Source of the DNA: Bryoerythrophyllum caledonicum
Lineage: Eukaryota; Streptophyta; Bryopsida; Pottiales; Pottiaceae
Assembly (NCBI GenBank): GCA_963971425.1
Contig: OZ020517.1
Coordinates: 684,501 to 748,500, forward strand
Length of the DNA stretch: 64,000 nucleotides
Direction: 5' to 3'
This document shows, piece after piece, positions 12,300 to 23,837 of this stretch. The notes below the pieces were generated by a model that was given only the letters and a program-made list of their open reading frames with translations, did not search any database and was not told where the DNA came from. Every line of letters begins with the position of its first letter. Within the stretch, counting starts at the first letter, position 1. A program made the translations under genes and the position numbers.

Positions 12300-12720
12300 A
12301 TAATTTCAGCTAAATTATAACTATTGTTGATAGATTTGTTTCCATCTTCAATAGTAAGATTACAATCAATACTACTAAAATGGCATGCTCACAAATTTTC
12401 ATAATCTTTGAATGCATGAATTGAAAAATTATCAAGTTTGAAGTGAAGAAAAATGTTTTCTTCTACCTTGCATTTAAAGGATCTGTAAACTTTGACTTCA
12501 CTTGCCTCGAAAAAGTAATAAATTTTATACCACTATAGTATATGTGATGTTATTTCCTTGTAGACCAATTTTTAGAGGTAGTAAAGATTTGTAGTATGTT
12601 CAAAAAATATAAGCAATGCATAGAGGCTAACATATCATCAAACCGCATTTTGATTTTTAATTGGTTCATTTTGTTGTAAATTGAAAATCCAAACGGTTCA
12701 AACTAAGGTTCATGCTTCTT
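12300..12720 (-). repeat. AT-rich interspersed repeat family, copy 2
   Basis: Shares ordered blocks with 1,130-1,640 in the same orientation: a 'gaattgaaaaattat' block, 'aaactttgacttcacttg', 'ttccttgtagaccaatttttagaggtag', and 'aaattgaaaatccaaacgg'. Non-coding and more diverged than the other copies. Confidence 0.5.
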
Positions 12721-13689
12721 CTTGAAGAAAAAAATTGAATGAGAAAAAAATGAAGGCCTCTACATTGCTTAATTCTTATGAAGAATGTAATTTTTTTTTG
12801 TGCACCTTGTTAGAAAAAGGTGAGAAAACTTTGACTTGTCTTGGAGCGAATTTTTTATGTTATGGAAGGTTGTTACCGTACGTAGTGGTCACTTTCAACA
12901 CCTCTATGTCGAAAGAATTATTTTTCTCTGACACATTGATTTGGACACAGTGGATATCACCTAAGTATTATATGGTTATCACCTATGCATTATAGAGGTA
13001 GCATGTTGACATTACATGGGTAATTACCTGGACAAAAACTTTACATTTTCCAAAATTTTGGACAGCTCTCCATTCTGAATTAATTATGTACGAAAGTGAA
13101 CATGGCATAGGGTATATTGACAATCTCAAATAAAATAATGTCACTTACATGTATGAAAAATCTTGTATTTAGTAGAGCGTCATAGCAAAAAATATTGGCC
13201 TTGGCAAGAAAATTTAAGATGACACAATTCTTTTTTCTATAGGCTGATAAAACCAAAAATAGCTTATATTCTCAAATAGCTCTTATCTTCTTGCATCTTT
13301 GCACAAAATTTCAAGATTTGGAAATTTAATTTGGAACCATAGGAAAATGACAAAGATTTGTAAAACTCATTCTAAGACTTTTGCTCTTTTGGGGTTAAAC
13401 TTGCTCAGGAACTATCCTCCTTTAATCCTTTGGCGCCCAATTCAAGTTTATGCAAAATGAAGATATGTGTTGTTTTATTTCTTTGAACTATCTTTGATGA
13501 ATATATATTGCCTAATTTTTGTATCTAACCTTACAAAATTGAACTCAAAGCATGACCTAAACTTTGGAGAAAAGTCACACAACATCCAACGGTTGATAGA
13601 ATAAATTATAGTGTTTAAAGTTACACAATACAATCAGAATTAATGAAGACCATCCATATATATACAAAGACAATGGGAGACATCTAATC
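12721..13689. other. Non-coding AT-rich stretch
   Basis: The only ORF (86 residues, 12,735-12,995) has no recognisable features. A short piece at 13,560-13,640 resembles the interspersed repeat family. Nothing else can be supported. Confidence 0.4.
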
Positions 13690-14725
13690 ACTACTCATGT
13701 CATTAGGCTCCAATGGCTTTGGAACAAGTACCATGACAAATTACAAACTCCGACAAACATAGAGCCAATAATTCAACCATTTGAAGCTGAAATAGTTTGG
13801 CTATACCAAAGATATAAATACCGCATCTTTAAAAAGGACCCCCTTAAACTTGCACAATACACATTACCCTCGCCTATTCTAAACTCACTAATCTCATCCT
13901 TCAACATTCAACACTCATACTTCTCATCCTCGTCACATGCCCCGTTCAACTCACTAAATTCCATTCACCCTTTGAAAGAGACAAAATTTGTGGCTCACTA
14001 GGAAACGCCTTTCACCACAAATGGATTGGAAACCGTATTGCGCACCCCCACAATATATAAGAAACACAACAAGCAATACATTGGACAAGACTTGCGGCCA
14101 AAAATTATCTAAAATATTCTTCCACTATTATTATCACACTAGATAATAACTGGTACCAAAATTTTAATCCACACTCAGGCCATTTCCCACATTCTCGCAT
14201 CATTGCGCTATTTGAGGTAGACTCGGTACCATATGAAGAACCCACCATCCCACCCAAATCAAAAAAACAAACCTAGTCTTGAGCCATCCACCATACAGAC
14301 ACTATGCATACACCATCAAAATAATCATATTGGTACTATGGGACAACTTGCCACACTTACCTCTATTACAAATAACCTCAATATACACCAATTATATACA
14401 AATATAGCCCCACCTACACCTCCTCAAACCCCACTAAATTGCAATAAAAAATGGTCCCAGCTTAACTATGCAAACACAACACAAATCCACCTCACTACAC
14501 CACCCCAAGCCACGTGTTGTGACCATACCCCTTGAAATTCAAACCCGCATATAACTATTACTCAGATGGTTCCTTCAAAGAACCAATAGAAGCAAGCCCC
14601 GGACATTGGCATAGAGAAAAAGCCGGATATGGCATATACAACTTCAACCAAGCTATACTAACATCTAACATCTATGGTTCAAATGCTATAAAACCGCACC
14701 CAAACTACAACCCTCTATAAAGTTA
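13690..14725 (+). pseudogene. Fragment of a second LINE copy (RT C-terminus to RNase H start)
   Basis: The plus strand here encodes pieces matching the minus-strand LINE. 'LQWLWN.YH.KLQTPTNIEP' and 'IVWLYQRYKYRI' at 13,700-13,830 match residues encoded at 17,500-17,620 of the other copy. The RNase H start YYSDGSFK...HREKAGYGIYN at 14,545-14,640 matches YIDGSFK...RREKTGYGIYN near 16,720-16,790. Frames change several times and stops interrupt the copy. It ends abruptly at the MITE-like sequence near 14,758. It lies in inverted orientation to the larger LINE copy. Confidence 0.75.
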
Positions 14726-14757
14726 GAGCACATATCAATATAGAAGAAAACAAACAA

Positions 14758-14890
14758 GCAACACCATATTCGTTATATTGGGAGATTTAGCAACTCCCAA
14801 ATTAACACATGTAGAACATAAGAGCTAAAGTGCACATCTAAACTCTACACTATGGCGGGATATGAGTTTCTATTAAATTGGGAGGTAATG
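14758..14890. mobile_element. Degenerate copy of the ACACCATATTC MITE
   Basis: Begins ACACCATATTCGTTATATTG and continues GGGAGATT. It contains 'gagctaaagtgcac' and ends near 'ttaaattgggaggt'. These features match the 163-bp element at 37,820-37,982 in the same order. The right inverted repeat is not intact. Confidence 0.55.
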
Positions 14891-15029
14891 TTCACTACAA
14901 AAATCCCTAGAAAAATAAGTACTACGAATAACATTACATTACAAATCTAACTATAATATTGAAAAGAAGAACACATTAGTCGACACTTCTTTATACCACA
15001 TGTGTTCAAGAAGAAGAAGAATGCAGGTT

Positions 15030-15300
15030 CCCGGAGGGGACCGGCGTGAATAAAGTGTCTGTTCGTTCCACTATTAAGACCATGCCCATCGGACAGGGAA
15101 TTAGAAAGCTGGAACTACTTCCTCCTTTCGAGGGTAGACACTATGTAACGGGTAGCCAGAAACTCTCCAAGCAAACAACCAACCGACTAACCAACCAACT
15201 AACCAAGCGAGTAGCGAAAACCACAGACCAACCAAGCAAGTAACCAAAAACCACAAAACCAATCCAAGCAAGTAGCCAAAACCACAAAACTAACCACTCT
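15030..15300. repeat. CCAA/AGCAAGTA tandem repeats at LINE 3' tail
   Basis: From about 15,160 to 15,295 the DNA is made of imperfect direct repeats: AACCAACT, then a unit of about 30 bases with 'ccaagcaagtagccaaaaccacaaaac' repeated twice. It sits just beyond the 3' end of the minus-strand LINE and may be its tail. A short ORF at 15,046-15,243 runs through the repeats and is not considered real. Confidence 0.5.
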
Positions 15301-15325
15301 AGATAAGTCAAGGCGAGGGGAGAAA

Positions 15326-18300
15326 TTAGGGGGGGTCTTGCGTATTGAGGAGGGCTTGGTTGTTTTCAATTTTGCGTTTATGTAGTAAAATGGACATGGC
15401 ATATTGGGTAGCGATGGTGTTAATGTTTTTAAAGGTGGTTTTAATTGTTTCAATGGGCATTTTGAAGGTATCTTCAAGAGTTTTCATAGATGGGATAAAG
15501 GTGGTGGCACGAGCGCCAGATGTAATTACAATAAGGGGGTCCACATTCCATCCGAGGGCAATGATGTCGTCAATAAGGGGTTGGTATTTATCTATTTTAT
15601 TTTGGATTGTTTCCGGAGAAAATCTATCGTTGCAACATGTGAATTCAATGAATTGAATGGTGTAGTCTTGGTTAATGTGGTCGGGTGGTGGATCATTGTA
15701 TGGTAAACTTTTAACACAAAGGATGTCCGGTTTAAGCCGAGCATTGCAATGACATCTTTGGGTTACACATGAGCACGGGAGTAGCCAAGGAAGGACTGTA
15801 TTTTCTTGTGGATTGTTATTAAAGGTGCCGACGTTCATAAGTATAAAACATCTCGATTTGTTGTAGGAGGTGATTAGTTTTCAGATTTTTCAAACCGCTT
15901 TATTATGTCTTTTAACAATTAGAGAGTGTATGTGGTGGTTTCGGCATTTGAGTAGAACATGAAGCCATGTGTCGGGGTCCGTTGAGGGGCATATGGAGCA
16001 TGTTATGGATGGGAATCTTTCTATTCCAAAGAAGAGTTGTTTGCGAGCGTTTCCCATATATTGACCAATATAGAATTTGATGAGGCATGTTATTTGTGAG
16101 TCTGAGATGATGGGGTTTTTCCAAAAATTTGTAGAGAGTTCGTTGTCTATGTTATTATTGTTAGTCTATTTTTCTATGTTAGGAATATTTTCAGAGATTG
16201 TGTCAAGGTTGTTGTAGAGATCTTGTTTTTTGAGATATTTGCCCAAGAATCTAATTGGGCCTTTGTCGGGGGTATCTTCTTTGGAAGGCCAATCTTCTTT
16301 TTGGAAGTAGTATGGGGTGGCATGGGCATGTTCGTGTGGATCTTTGGCATTTTTGTGTGTTTTTTCTCGGCCTTCTTTTGCTAATTTGTCTGCTTGTTCA
16401 TTACCATCAATGTTGGCATGGGCTCTCACTTTGTGGAGGGTTGTGATTTGTATTCGGTTTTGTAACATTTGAACCATTGACGTTAATATGGTTTGGTCGG
16501 GGTGGCTATTGTGAAGGGTAGGGTGTGTTATTTGGGTGTTTAGTAGGTAAAGTGCATTTATACAATCGGTAAATATATGTGCGGGTTCATTGTTGTATTT
16601 TGTTGTGATGATTTGTAGTGTTTTGTGAATGGCCATGAGTTCTGCTCTAAGGATATTTTGTAGTCCATGAAGTCTTTTCACTAGTTTAATTTCCTTGGTA
16701 GTATTATATATGCCATAGCCAGTTTTTTCTCTGCGCCAAGAACCTGGGCTAATTTGTTCTGGTGGTTTAAAGGAGCCATCAATGTAATAACTGTGTGCGG
16801 GGTTAAATTTTGGTGTGGTATGAGTTGGATAATTTAGGGGAGGGGGCAGTGTGACAAAGTGGTTTAATGTATTATTGATATAGTTTAGTTTTTACCAGTT
16901 TTTACTACGGTTTACGGGGGTCTGTATAGGTGTTGGTGGAGCTGGTTTTGTATATAATCTGTGTATGTTTAAATTGTCTGATATGGAGATAAGTTTGACA
17001 AGTTGCTCTAGGGTGCCTATGGTTTGATTTTGATGATAGAAACATAGTATTTGTAATGTAGATGGCTTGATTCGGGGTTTTTTTAGCTCGGGTGGGATAG
17101 TATTTTCTTCGTATGGTATTGAGTCTGCCTAAAATAATGCAATGATATGAGAGTTTGGAAATGGGTTTGAGTGTTGGTTGTTGTTTTGATACCAATTGTT
17201 GTCTGGTGTGATGATGATTGTATTTGTGTTGTTTGGGTCGTGTTTGGCGGCAAGTCGAGCCCAATGTATTGCTTGTTCCATTTCCTTCTCGTTGTGGGAG
17301 TGAGCTATGCCGTTACCGATCCATTTGTAGTCAAAGGCCTTTCCCAAGGATCCAAATATTTTGTCTCTTTCATAGGGCGAGTAGAATTTTTTTAGTTTGC
17401 TAGAACACGTGACTGGGGAAGAGAAGTATGATTGTTCAATGTTAAAGGATGAGATTAGTGAGTCTAAAATGGGTGTGGGTATCGTGTATTGCGCATTTTT
17501 AAGGGGGTCATTTTTTGGTATTCGGTATTTATACCTTTGGTATAGCCAAATTAATTCGGTTTCAAAGGGTTGGGTTGTTGGTTCAATGTTTGTAGGACTT
17601 TGTAGTTTTGTATTGTATTGATTCCATAGCCATTGGAGTCGAGTAATGGGGATAGTGTGCAAATGTCTGCCATTTTCTTCATATAGATGTGCCTGATTGT
17701 TATATATTTTAATTGTGTTTGAGAATGTAAGGATATCATTTTCGGGGTTGCATTCTGTTGTATAGATGTTTAAGAGTGGATAATTATGGGTGGTGTTACG
17801 GATCTTGAATCTAAGAGTTGTTCTTGGAGGTGGTGGGCTAGGATGATGTCCGAGTAAGTTTTGTTTTGAATTTTTTGGTAGTATTGTTTTAATTTTTCGA
17901 TGTTATGTGTGGAGGTATTGGTGTTCGTGGAAAGAGGTCTCTTTGGGGAAGCCATTTATTGTATGTGTTAGCATTGTGTTGCCATTGGCATAAATATTTT
18001 GTGTATGTATTTTGTATATTATTTGTGTCTGTGTGTTGGATATGTTTATGGTGTATGATCTTATTAATGGGATATGTGGTGGGTTTTTTGGAGATGTATG
18101 TTGGGGGATGGGGTTGGTATGGATGTGGGGGGTTAGGGGGATTGATTGATGGGGGGAAGTTTCTTGGGGTGATGTTATTGTTGATGGTGGTGAATGTATC
18201 TTGAAGTATATATGAGTATGTGTGTATCTTACAAGGGATATGACATGTGGTGGGGCATGTTGGATGGCAAAAAAGTTGTTTAGCAACATTTAAAGCACTT

Positions 18301-21300
18301 TTTAATAATTTAGATGGGGTGAAGTGGTAGGCTTTGAAGTCATCATTGTTCATGATGTGTGTGCCGTTAGGAAAAGTGATTTGGTTTAATTCAAAAATAT
18401 TTTTTGAGAGGAGTTTTTGTAGAAGTTTTTGGGAGAGTTGGGCATTGAGTGTGTTGTGCTTTAGTGTTTCTTGGAGCCATATTATTTCTAGTGATGTTGG
18501 GTTAATGAGGAAGTTTGGGAGCGTACTTTTAAGGTGGATTTTAGCTATATGTTTTGATAAGAAGAATGTTCTTGTTATTGGTGATCTTATGCAGTCACTT
18601 TTTTTAAGTCTGGGTATGTTTTCGGCGCCACCATATTGGACAAGGACATAGTGAGTTAGTCCGTTATATATTCTTCCAAGTCTGCCTTTATCGTTTAGAG
18701 CATTTTGTAGTTGTTCACCTATACATGTGAGATATGCATTTTTGAGGGAGAAAGCTTCAAGCCCAAATAGATTATGTGGTAGTTGTGTTGTTGCATTTGG
18801 CATACATTTTGGTAATCCACATATAGTTTTTTGTATGGCTATTATTTTTTGATCAAGTTTTTTGATAGCTGGCATAGAGTATGGTACACCATAGAAGCTG
18901 TATGCCACACCTGGGCGTAGTAAGGTATCAACCATTTTTATTTTTTGTTTCATGGTGGTCGGACATGTTGTTAGTTCTTTGCATTGTTTGATGAGTTTCG
19001 TGGTTGTAGTGTGGATTTGGATTTTCCATTTTAGTGAGGGAACAAGATTTGTACCTAAGTATATGTATGGTTCATTTTGGTGGAGTATAGGGATTGGTTG
19101 ATTGCGGTAATTGATGTTAGAAGCTTGCATTAAAGCTTTGAAGGTGGTAGGGTTCAATTTGGATTTGTTAGGGCATCCGGGAGCGGCACATTTTGGGACA
19201 CCTACGTCCATACCGGTCCATTTGCAATATCTATCAATTTGATTTAGTTGTATTTGGATGGATTTAATTTTGTTAGTTATTGCGGCGAGGTCATCCGCAT
19301 ATGCGGCAGAGTTTATTGTGACTTGTGATGTGCCAAAAGTATATCCATTGTTGCCTCTTTCTAGCCATCTGAGGAGTGGTTCTAAGAATATAATGAATAA
19401 GTATGGGCTAAGGGTGTCCCCTTGTATAGTTCCTCTTTGAATAGGTATAGGTTTTGTTTTTCCGAAGTGTTCACCGATATAGCAAGTGGATGATTGGGAA
19501 TAGATGTTTCCACAAGTGTAATTGCATCTTTTGGGTAACCAAGGTCCATCATTATTGCTAGTAGTCGGGCATGGTCTATTGAGCCAAAGGCATTTTTAAA
19601 GTCAACGTATAATATGTATATATCTTGGTTTGTGAATCTCGTGTCTTTTAGTGCGGCTATTATAGTTTGTATTTGTCGAGCGGTACTTCTTTCTGCTCTA
19701 AATCCTTCTTGACTATCATGTAGGATTTTGAATTTTTTGCCATATGAGGATAGTATAGAGGTGAGTGTATTAGTGAAGAATTTATATGTTGTGTTAGCTA
19801 GTGCAATTGGCCTATGGTTGGGTAGTATGGACGGGTCGCCTTTTTTGTATAGTAAAATTGTTGCACTTGATTTCCATTATGTCGGTATTCGTTTTTGTTT
19901 ATAGCAGTGAGAAAAAAATATGAATAATAATTTATGAAATCTTGGGGGCATGTTTTTGAGTATTGAGTTTGGTATGCGGTTTGGGCCTGGGGTTTTGTTG
20001 TTACCAAGATTTTGGAGACATGTGTCGTATGTGGCTCTGTTAAAATATTTATGTAGTAGAATTTCTGGTTCGCCTTGTTTGTCAAGGGTAAATCCATCAA
20101 GGTCATGCCATGGGTATTGGCGTACTGCACATGTACAATCAGTTAGATGTTGTAGTTGGTAATTACATGTTGGTACTGTTGATCTATTGCTTTTTGTTTG
20201 TTGGTTGAAGATTTCATTCGCGATGTCTTCGGGGCTGGTTAGAATGTTATTATATTGATCTGTGATACAGTCCATCGGTGGGGTTTCAAGGTTTTTAAAG
20301 ACTTTCCTATTAATTTTTTTGGGGCTAATTTCGTATAATTGTATGTATTTTGAGATGGCTTTCTTGATGTTAGCTTTGGCATATTGAGGTTATTTTTCGA
20401 GCTTCTATGTTGGCATTTTTTGTAATTAGTGCAATATCTTTTATCCATGTGTCGTGGGGTAGGTCCGGGGGCGGCGGGGTGGGGATTTGGGTATGTTGTA
20501 GAGTTAGTAGTTCATTGTATATGGGGCGGTTACGCCATTGAGGGTTGTTTTTTACAATTCTAATGGTTTTTCTTATAACATGGTATGTAGTTAGGTGTTG
20601 TTTCCAAGTTTTAGAAAGTTTGCGGGGTAAATAGCCGCCTTGTTGGGAACTTCCGTTTGTCATTTGAGGTATTGGATGGGCTCTACAAGTTTGTTCTAGT
20701 GTGTCAGAGATTTCATTGATGAGTTTGTCTAGGGTGTGGCATGCTTCTTGCCATTGTATTTGTGGTAGTTGATTATTATTTTCAAGAGTGTTTATGAGGG
20801 AGTTTATTTGTATGGAATTTTCTTCAAAGAATTTTAGGTTGAATTTTTCTATATTTTCTTTTGGAATGGGGTTGAGTATGCATATAGTGTCATTTTTTGG
20901 GGTTGTTGGGGTCCTATTAATTAATGTGTTGTTTGGGATGTGCAATTGTATAGATGAGTGGTCCGAGTTGAGAATAACATCTTTGTTTGTTGTAGAGGTG
21001 CATTGTGAATTGTTGTTTGTGTTTATATAGAATCCATCTATTAGACTCCAATCACTATAATTATATCCACCTTGTCTAGAGAATTGTGTATCGGTATTGA
21101 TGTAAGTGAAGTTTAAGTTTTCTGTGAATCGGCGCCATTGGTAATCGGTGGTTTGAGGGGGGGTGTTATGATTTCCATTTTGGCGACCAATTAGTGCTAT
21201 GTCTCTGTTGAAGTCTCCGCATAATAAGTATGTGTGGTTGGGGTTATTGTTAATTTGAGATGTAATAATGTTTTGTATGTCTTTGATAAATCTAGTATCT

Positions 21301-22506
21301 TCGGGATGAGATGGCATATACATGTGAAAGATTAACCACGGTTGTAGTGGGTGATTGGTAATTTTGATTATTTGAATGTAAGGTGATATGTGCATTGGGG
21401 TAGGAATTTTGTTGATGTTACCCGGGAAGGCGTATTTTTTGTGTATTAGTGTAAGGAGGCCACCGCGGCCCGGTGTGTATGGTCTTCGTTGTTGAATGCA
21501 TCTTGTAAGTGCATGTGTATTGTTAAAGATGAGTTTATAGTCTTGAAATATATTTTGTATATATTTTGTAGATTTTGTGGCAGATAATTTTGTTTCTTGT
21601 ATTATTATGAGTGTCTAAATGTGTGACCAGAGTTTGTAAGCTAGGAAGGGCAGTGTTTAGAGAGAAGGCATTCCATGTGATTATGTATGTATTTTCTTGA
21701 TTTGATCTAATGTTTTGATTTTGTGGAGGGATGTAAGGAAGTGGTGGAGGAAGGTGGGTGTATTCTGGTATAGGGTCGAAACATGTAAGTGATTCATTGA
21801 TGAGTTTGTTAGGGAGGTAAGGGAATTTTAGTTTTATTGTTTCATTTGAAGGAGGTATGGTTTGACTATGTAAAAAATCATATAGTTCTTTATGTATTGA
21901 GTTTTTATGTTTTATAATATTTTGGTTGTCTTCAAGAAACTTTGTATCGAGGTGCGGGGCGTGAATGTGTCGTTCTGGTGGATTTTGTAGATTTAGTAAA
22001 TTTTGTAGAAGTGTATTGGTCCATATAATTGTATTCAAATTTTGTGAGTTTAGAAGATGGTTACATTGATTTGAGTAGTGACTCTTAGGGCATATAGAAT
22101 GTGGGGTGGTGGATGCGTATTTTTTTGTTGTATGTATTGGGCAATGTTTGGGTGTGTACTGTTATATGTGTAGTGTAATGTATGTGTGTTTTTTAGGAAA
22201 GGTGCAAAGGTTTTTGCAATGTGTCCATATTCCGGTTGCAATTTTATGGTGTTAGCTATGAAGTATAGTTTGGCATTTTTGTTATGTGATGTAGGGTGTC
22301 TTTTTAGTATGTTAGGCATGGGTCCCGGGTTGGTTTCTATGTCTCCTCCTAGAAGTAGTAGTAATTTATGATGTATATGTTTAGTGTTGTATTTTAAAGT
22401 TTTTCTCTTTTGAGTAATTTTTTGAGGCCTTATTATGTTATTGAGGTCTTGTTTGTTTGGTGGTCGGTGGGTGTTTGTATTTTGTATGTGGGTAATGAGT
22501 TCATTT
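15326..22506 (-). pseudogene. LINE polyprotein: APE endonuclease, RT, RNase H, PD-(D/E)XK-like domain (broken)
   Basis: A non-LTR retrotransposon read on the minus strand, broken by frameshifts. From 5' to 3': a 2A-like peptide near 22,320-22,364; APE endonuclease about 21,720-20,900 (TYIITWNAFSL, CGDFNRD near 21,215, LNSDHSSI near 20,955); RT about 20,275-18,000 with VDFKNAFGSIDH near 19,590 and the catalytic YADDL at 19,287-19,301; RNase H about 16,800-16,170 (YIDGSFK, RAELMAIH, FTDCINAL, NEQADKLA); a CxxC...H...C knuckle near 15,960-16,010; and a C-terminal domain with KPDIL and IEFT plus a downstream KxxKY (15,420-15,740), resembling restriction-like PD-(D/E)XK nucleases. Such an element would target-prime its own reverse transcription. 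It is at least seven reading-frame segments, so it is inactive. Carrying both endonuclease types recalls the Dualen/RandI group of green algae. Confidence 0.8.
22320..22364 (-). other. 2A-like (StopGo) ribosome-skipping peptide in the LINE ORF
   Basis: In the frame of the ORF segment 22,050-22,319, the upstream codons read LLLLLGGDIETNPGP followed by M. This fits the 2A consensus D(V/I)ExNPGP with the usual hydrophobic lead-in. In known 2A peptides the ribosome skips the last Gly-Pro bond and so releases the upstream product. The frame is open for at least 60 codons upstream. Here it would separate the N-terminal leader product from the endonuclease/RT polyprotein. Confidence 0.75.
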
Positions 22507-23199
22507 TTAATAGTGGGCGTAATTGTATTTATCGTTAATAGTAATTTTTTTTTGTGTCCATGTGTTTATTTGCGTAATTGTTTTTATTTTGTTGTATAGG
22601 TATGTGTATGTTTGTTTGTATATTTTTGTGTTTGTTTTTGGCCATGTGTGTATGTGATTGTTATGTGTAAGAATATTTGTATATGGATTTACGTTGGTAC
22701 TTAGGGGGGTATTTAAGTCGTTTTTATATGTAGTTGCGTTAGTATATATGTTGGAATTTATACTAGTGTTTGTTTTGATGTTTGTATTGATATGTATTTC
22801 AGTATCTACGCTATTTTTTATATTTGTATTTGTATAGAGGTCAGTATTTTTGTCCAATATAGTATACATATATTTATATATGTATGTATATGTATTGTAT
22901 ACACAATATTTGGTATAATGTTTGTATATATTTTTGGAGGATGTATGTATGTATTTTTGGTGGTAGTATTTGTGTATAGTTCGGTATGTAGTATTTCTTT
23001 TGTATTTTTTGAAGTAATTTTTGTATTTGGTATAGTACCTCGTACATTTTTTGATTTTAGTGTATTTGTGTCTATATTTTACTATGTGTCTAAGTACTAG
23101 TATTTTGAGAGGTGTATTGTAGTCTATACTATACCAAGTATTGTACCTATGGGAGTGAGTGTGGTAACTAATGATTACCGTGTAGTCTTGTAGCCTCAC
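22507..23199 (-). CDS. Low-complexity Tyr/Thr/Asn/Lys-rich ORF at LINE 5' end
   Basis: A 230-residue frame dominated by Tyr, Thr, Asn, Lys and Ile, encoded by T/G-rich plus-strand repeats (TGTATTTGTATATG-like). It lies directly upstream of the 2A-bearing segment. A run of nine A at about 22,543-22,551 is a likely frameshift point that would join the two frames. It may be a divergent ORF1 or leader of the LINE, or merely simple-sequence DNA that happens to be open. No RNA-binding motif is visible. Confidence 0.35.
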   Translation of the reverse strand: MRLQDYTVIISYHTHSHRYNTWYSIDYNTPLKILVLRHIVKYRHKYTKIKKCTRYYTKYKNYFKKYKRNTTYRTIHKYYHQKYIHTSSKNIYKHYTKYCVYNTYTYIYKYMYTILDKNTDLYTNTNIKNSVDTEIHINTNIKTNTSINSNIYTNATTYKNDLNTPLSTNVNPYTNILTHNNHIHTWPKTNTKIYKQTYTYLYNKIKTITQINTWTQKKITINDKYNYAHY

Positions 23200-23837
23200 A
23201 TGCTTGATGGGTCTTTGTCTTCAAGTGATAGGTTCTTCTTCCCCGTGATGACGGACATGCTCTTGAGTACCCCAAGCAAAGCATCTTGAAGGTTTTCCAT
23301 CTCACCTTTGAGTTCTTTGTGCATTTTGTCGGTATACTCTTGTGTTTCCTTCCTAATCTTCTTGTTGTTGGTCTCCAAGAGCTCCACCATGTCTTTCTTG
23401 GTGATGGTCTCGTTCTTGTCTTGCAAGGTGTAGGTGGAAATGGTGTTGACAATTGCGGTGTTGATGTCATCAAATCCAAATTCCTTCACTTCTTCTTCGG
23501 TAGGTCGATTGATGCCTTCCAAGCTCCTTCTATGAGGTGCAAAATTTACATAGTTGTCATTCATAACAACGGTTTTGTGTAAAAATGTTCTATACACAAT
23601 GGGGTTAGCACATAACAGATTAGCATTTCCATTGTGACAATTTCCATCCTCTTTGTGGAACCAAATGTTCCTTACATTACCTCCTCCCATGATTTTATAG
23701 ATTTCATGTGAGGTATTCATAACATCAAGATGAATAGAGAGGGGGGAGAGCGTTAGGGTAAGGGCTTCTTTCCTTGCTTTGGTTTCTACCACCCTGTTGC
23801 AGTTTGTAGAGTCAATACCCCTCCGGAATGCACCCAA
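23196..23837 (-). CDS. Unknown protein with C-terminal coiled coil
   Basis: A 213-residue frame without recognisable domain. The middle has several Cys/His residues and GGGNVRNIWFHKEDG. The last 90 residues (TLQDKNETITKKDMVELLE onward) are strongly charged and helical with heptad-like Leu/Met, suggesting a coiled coil. It stops next to the LINE leader ORF. Its first codons lie at the edge of the TCCGGA-rich insertion, so it may be the 3' part of the gene at 27,600-28,549, split by that insertion. It could alternatively be a LINE ORF1-type protein. Confidence 0.45.
   Translation of the reverse strand: MGAFRRGIDSTNCNRVVETKARKEALTLTLSPLSIHLDVMNTSHEIYKIMGGGNVRNIWFHKEDGNCHNGNANLLCANPIVYRTFLHKTVVMNDNYVNFAPHRRSLEGINRPTEEEVKEFGFDDINTAIVNTISTYTLQDKNETITKKDMVELLETNNKKIRKETQEYTDKMHKELKGEMENLQDALLGVLKSMSVITGKKNLSLEDKDPSSM

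Noticed and set aside
22792-23100. Plus-strand hydrophobic ORF that looks like a membrane protein
   Set aside because: It is the complement of the T/G-rich low-complexity LINE leader; the Phe/Val/Ile/Tyr richness follows from base composition.
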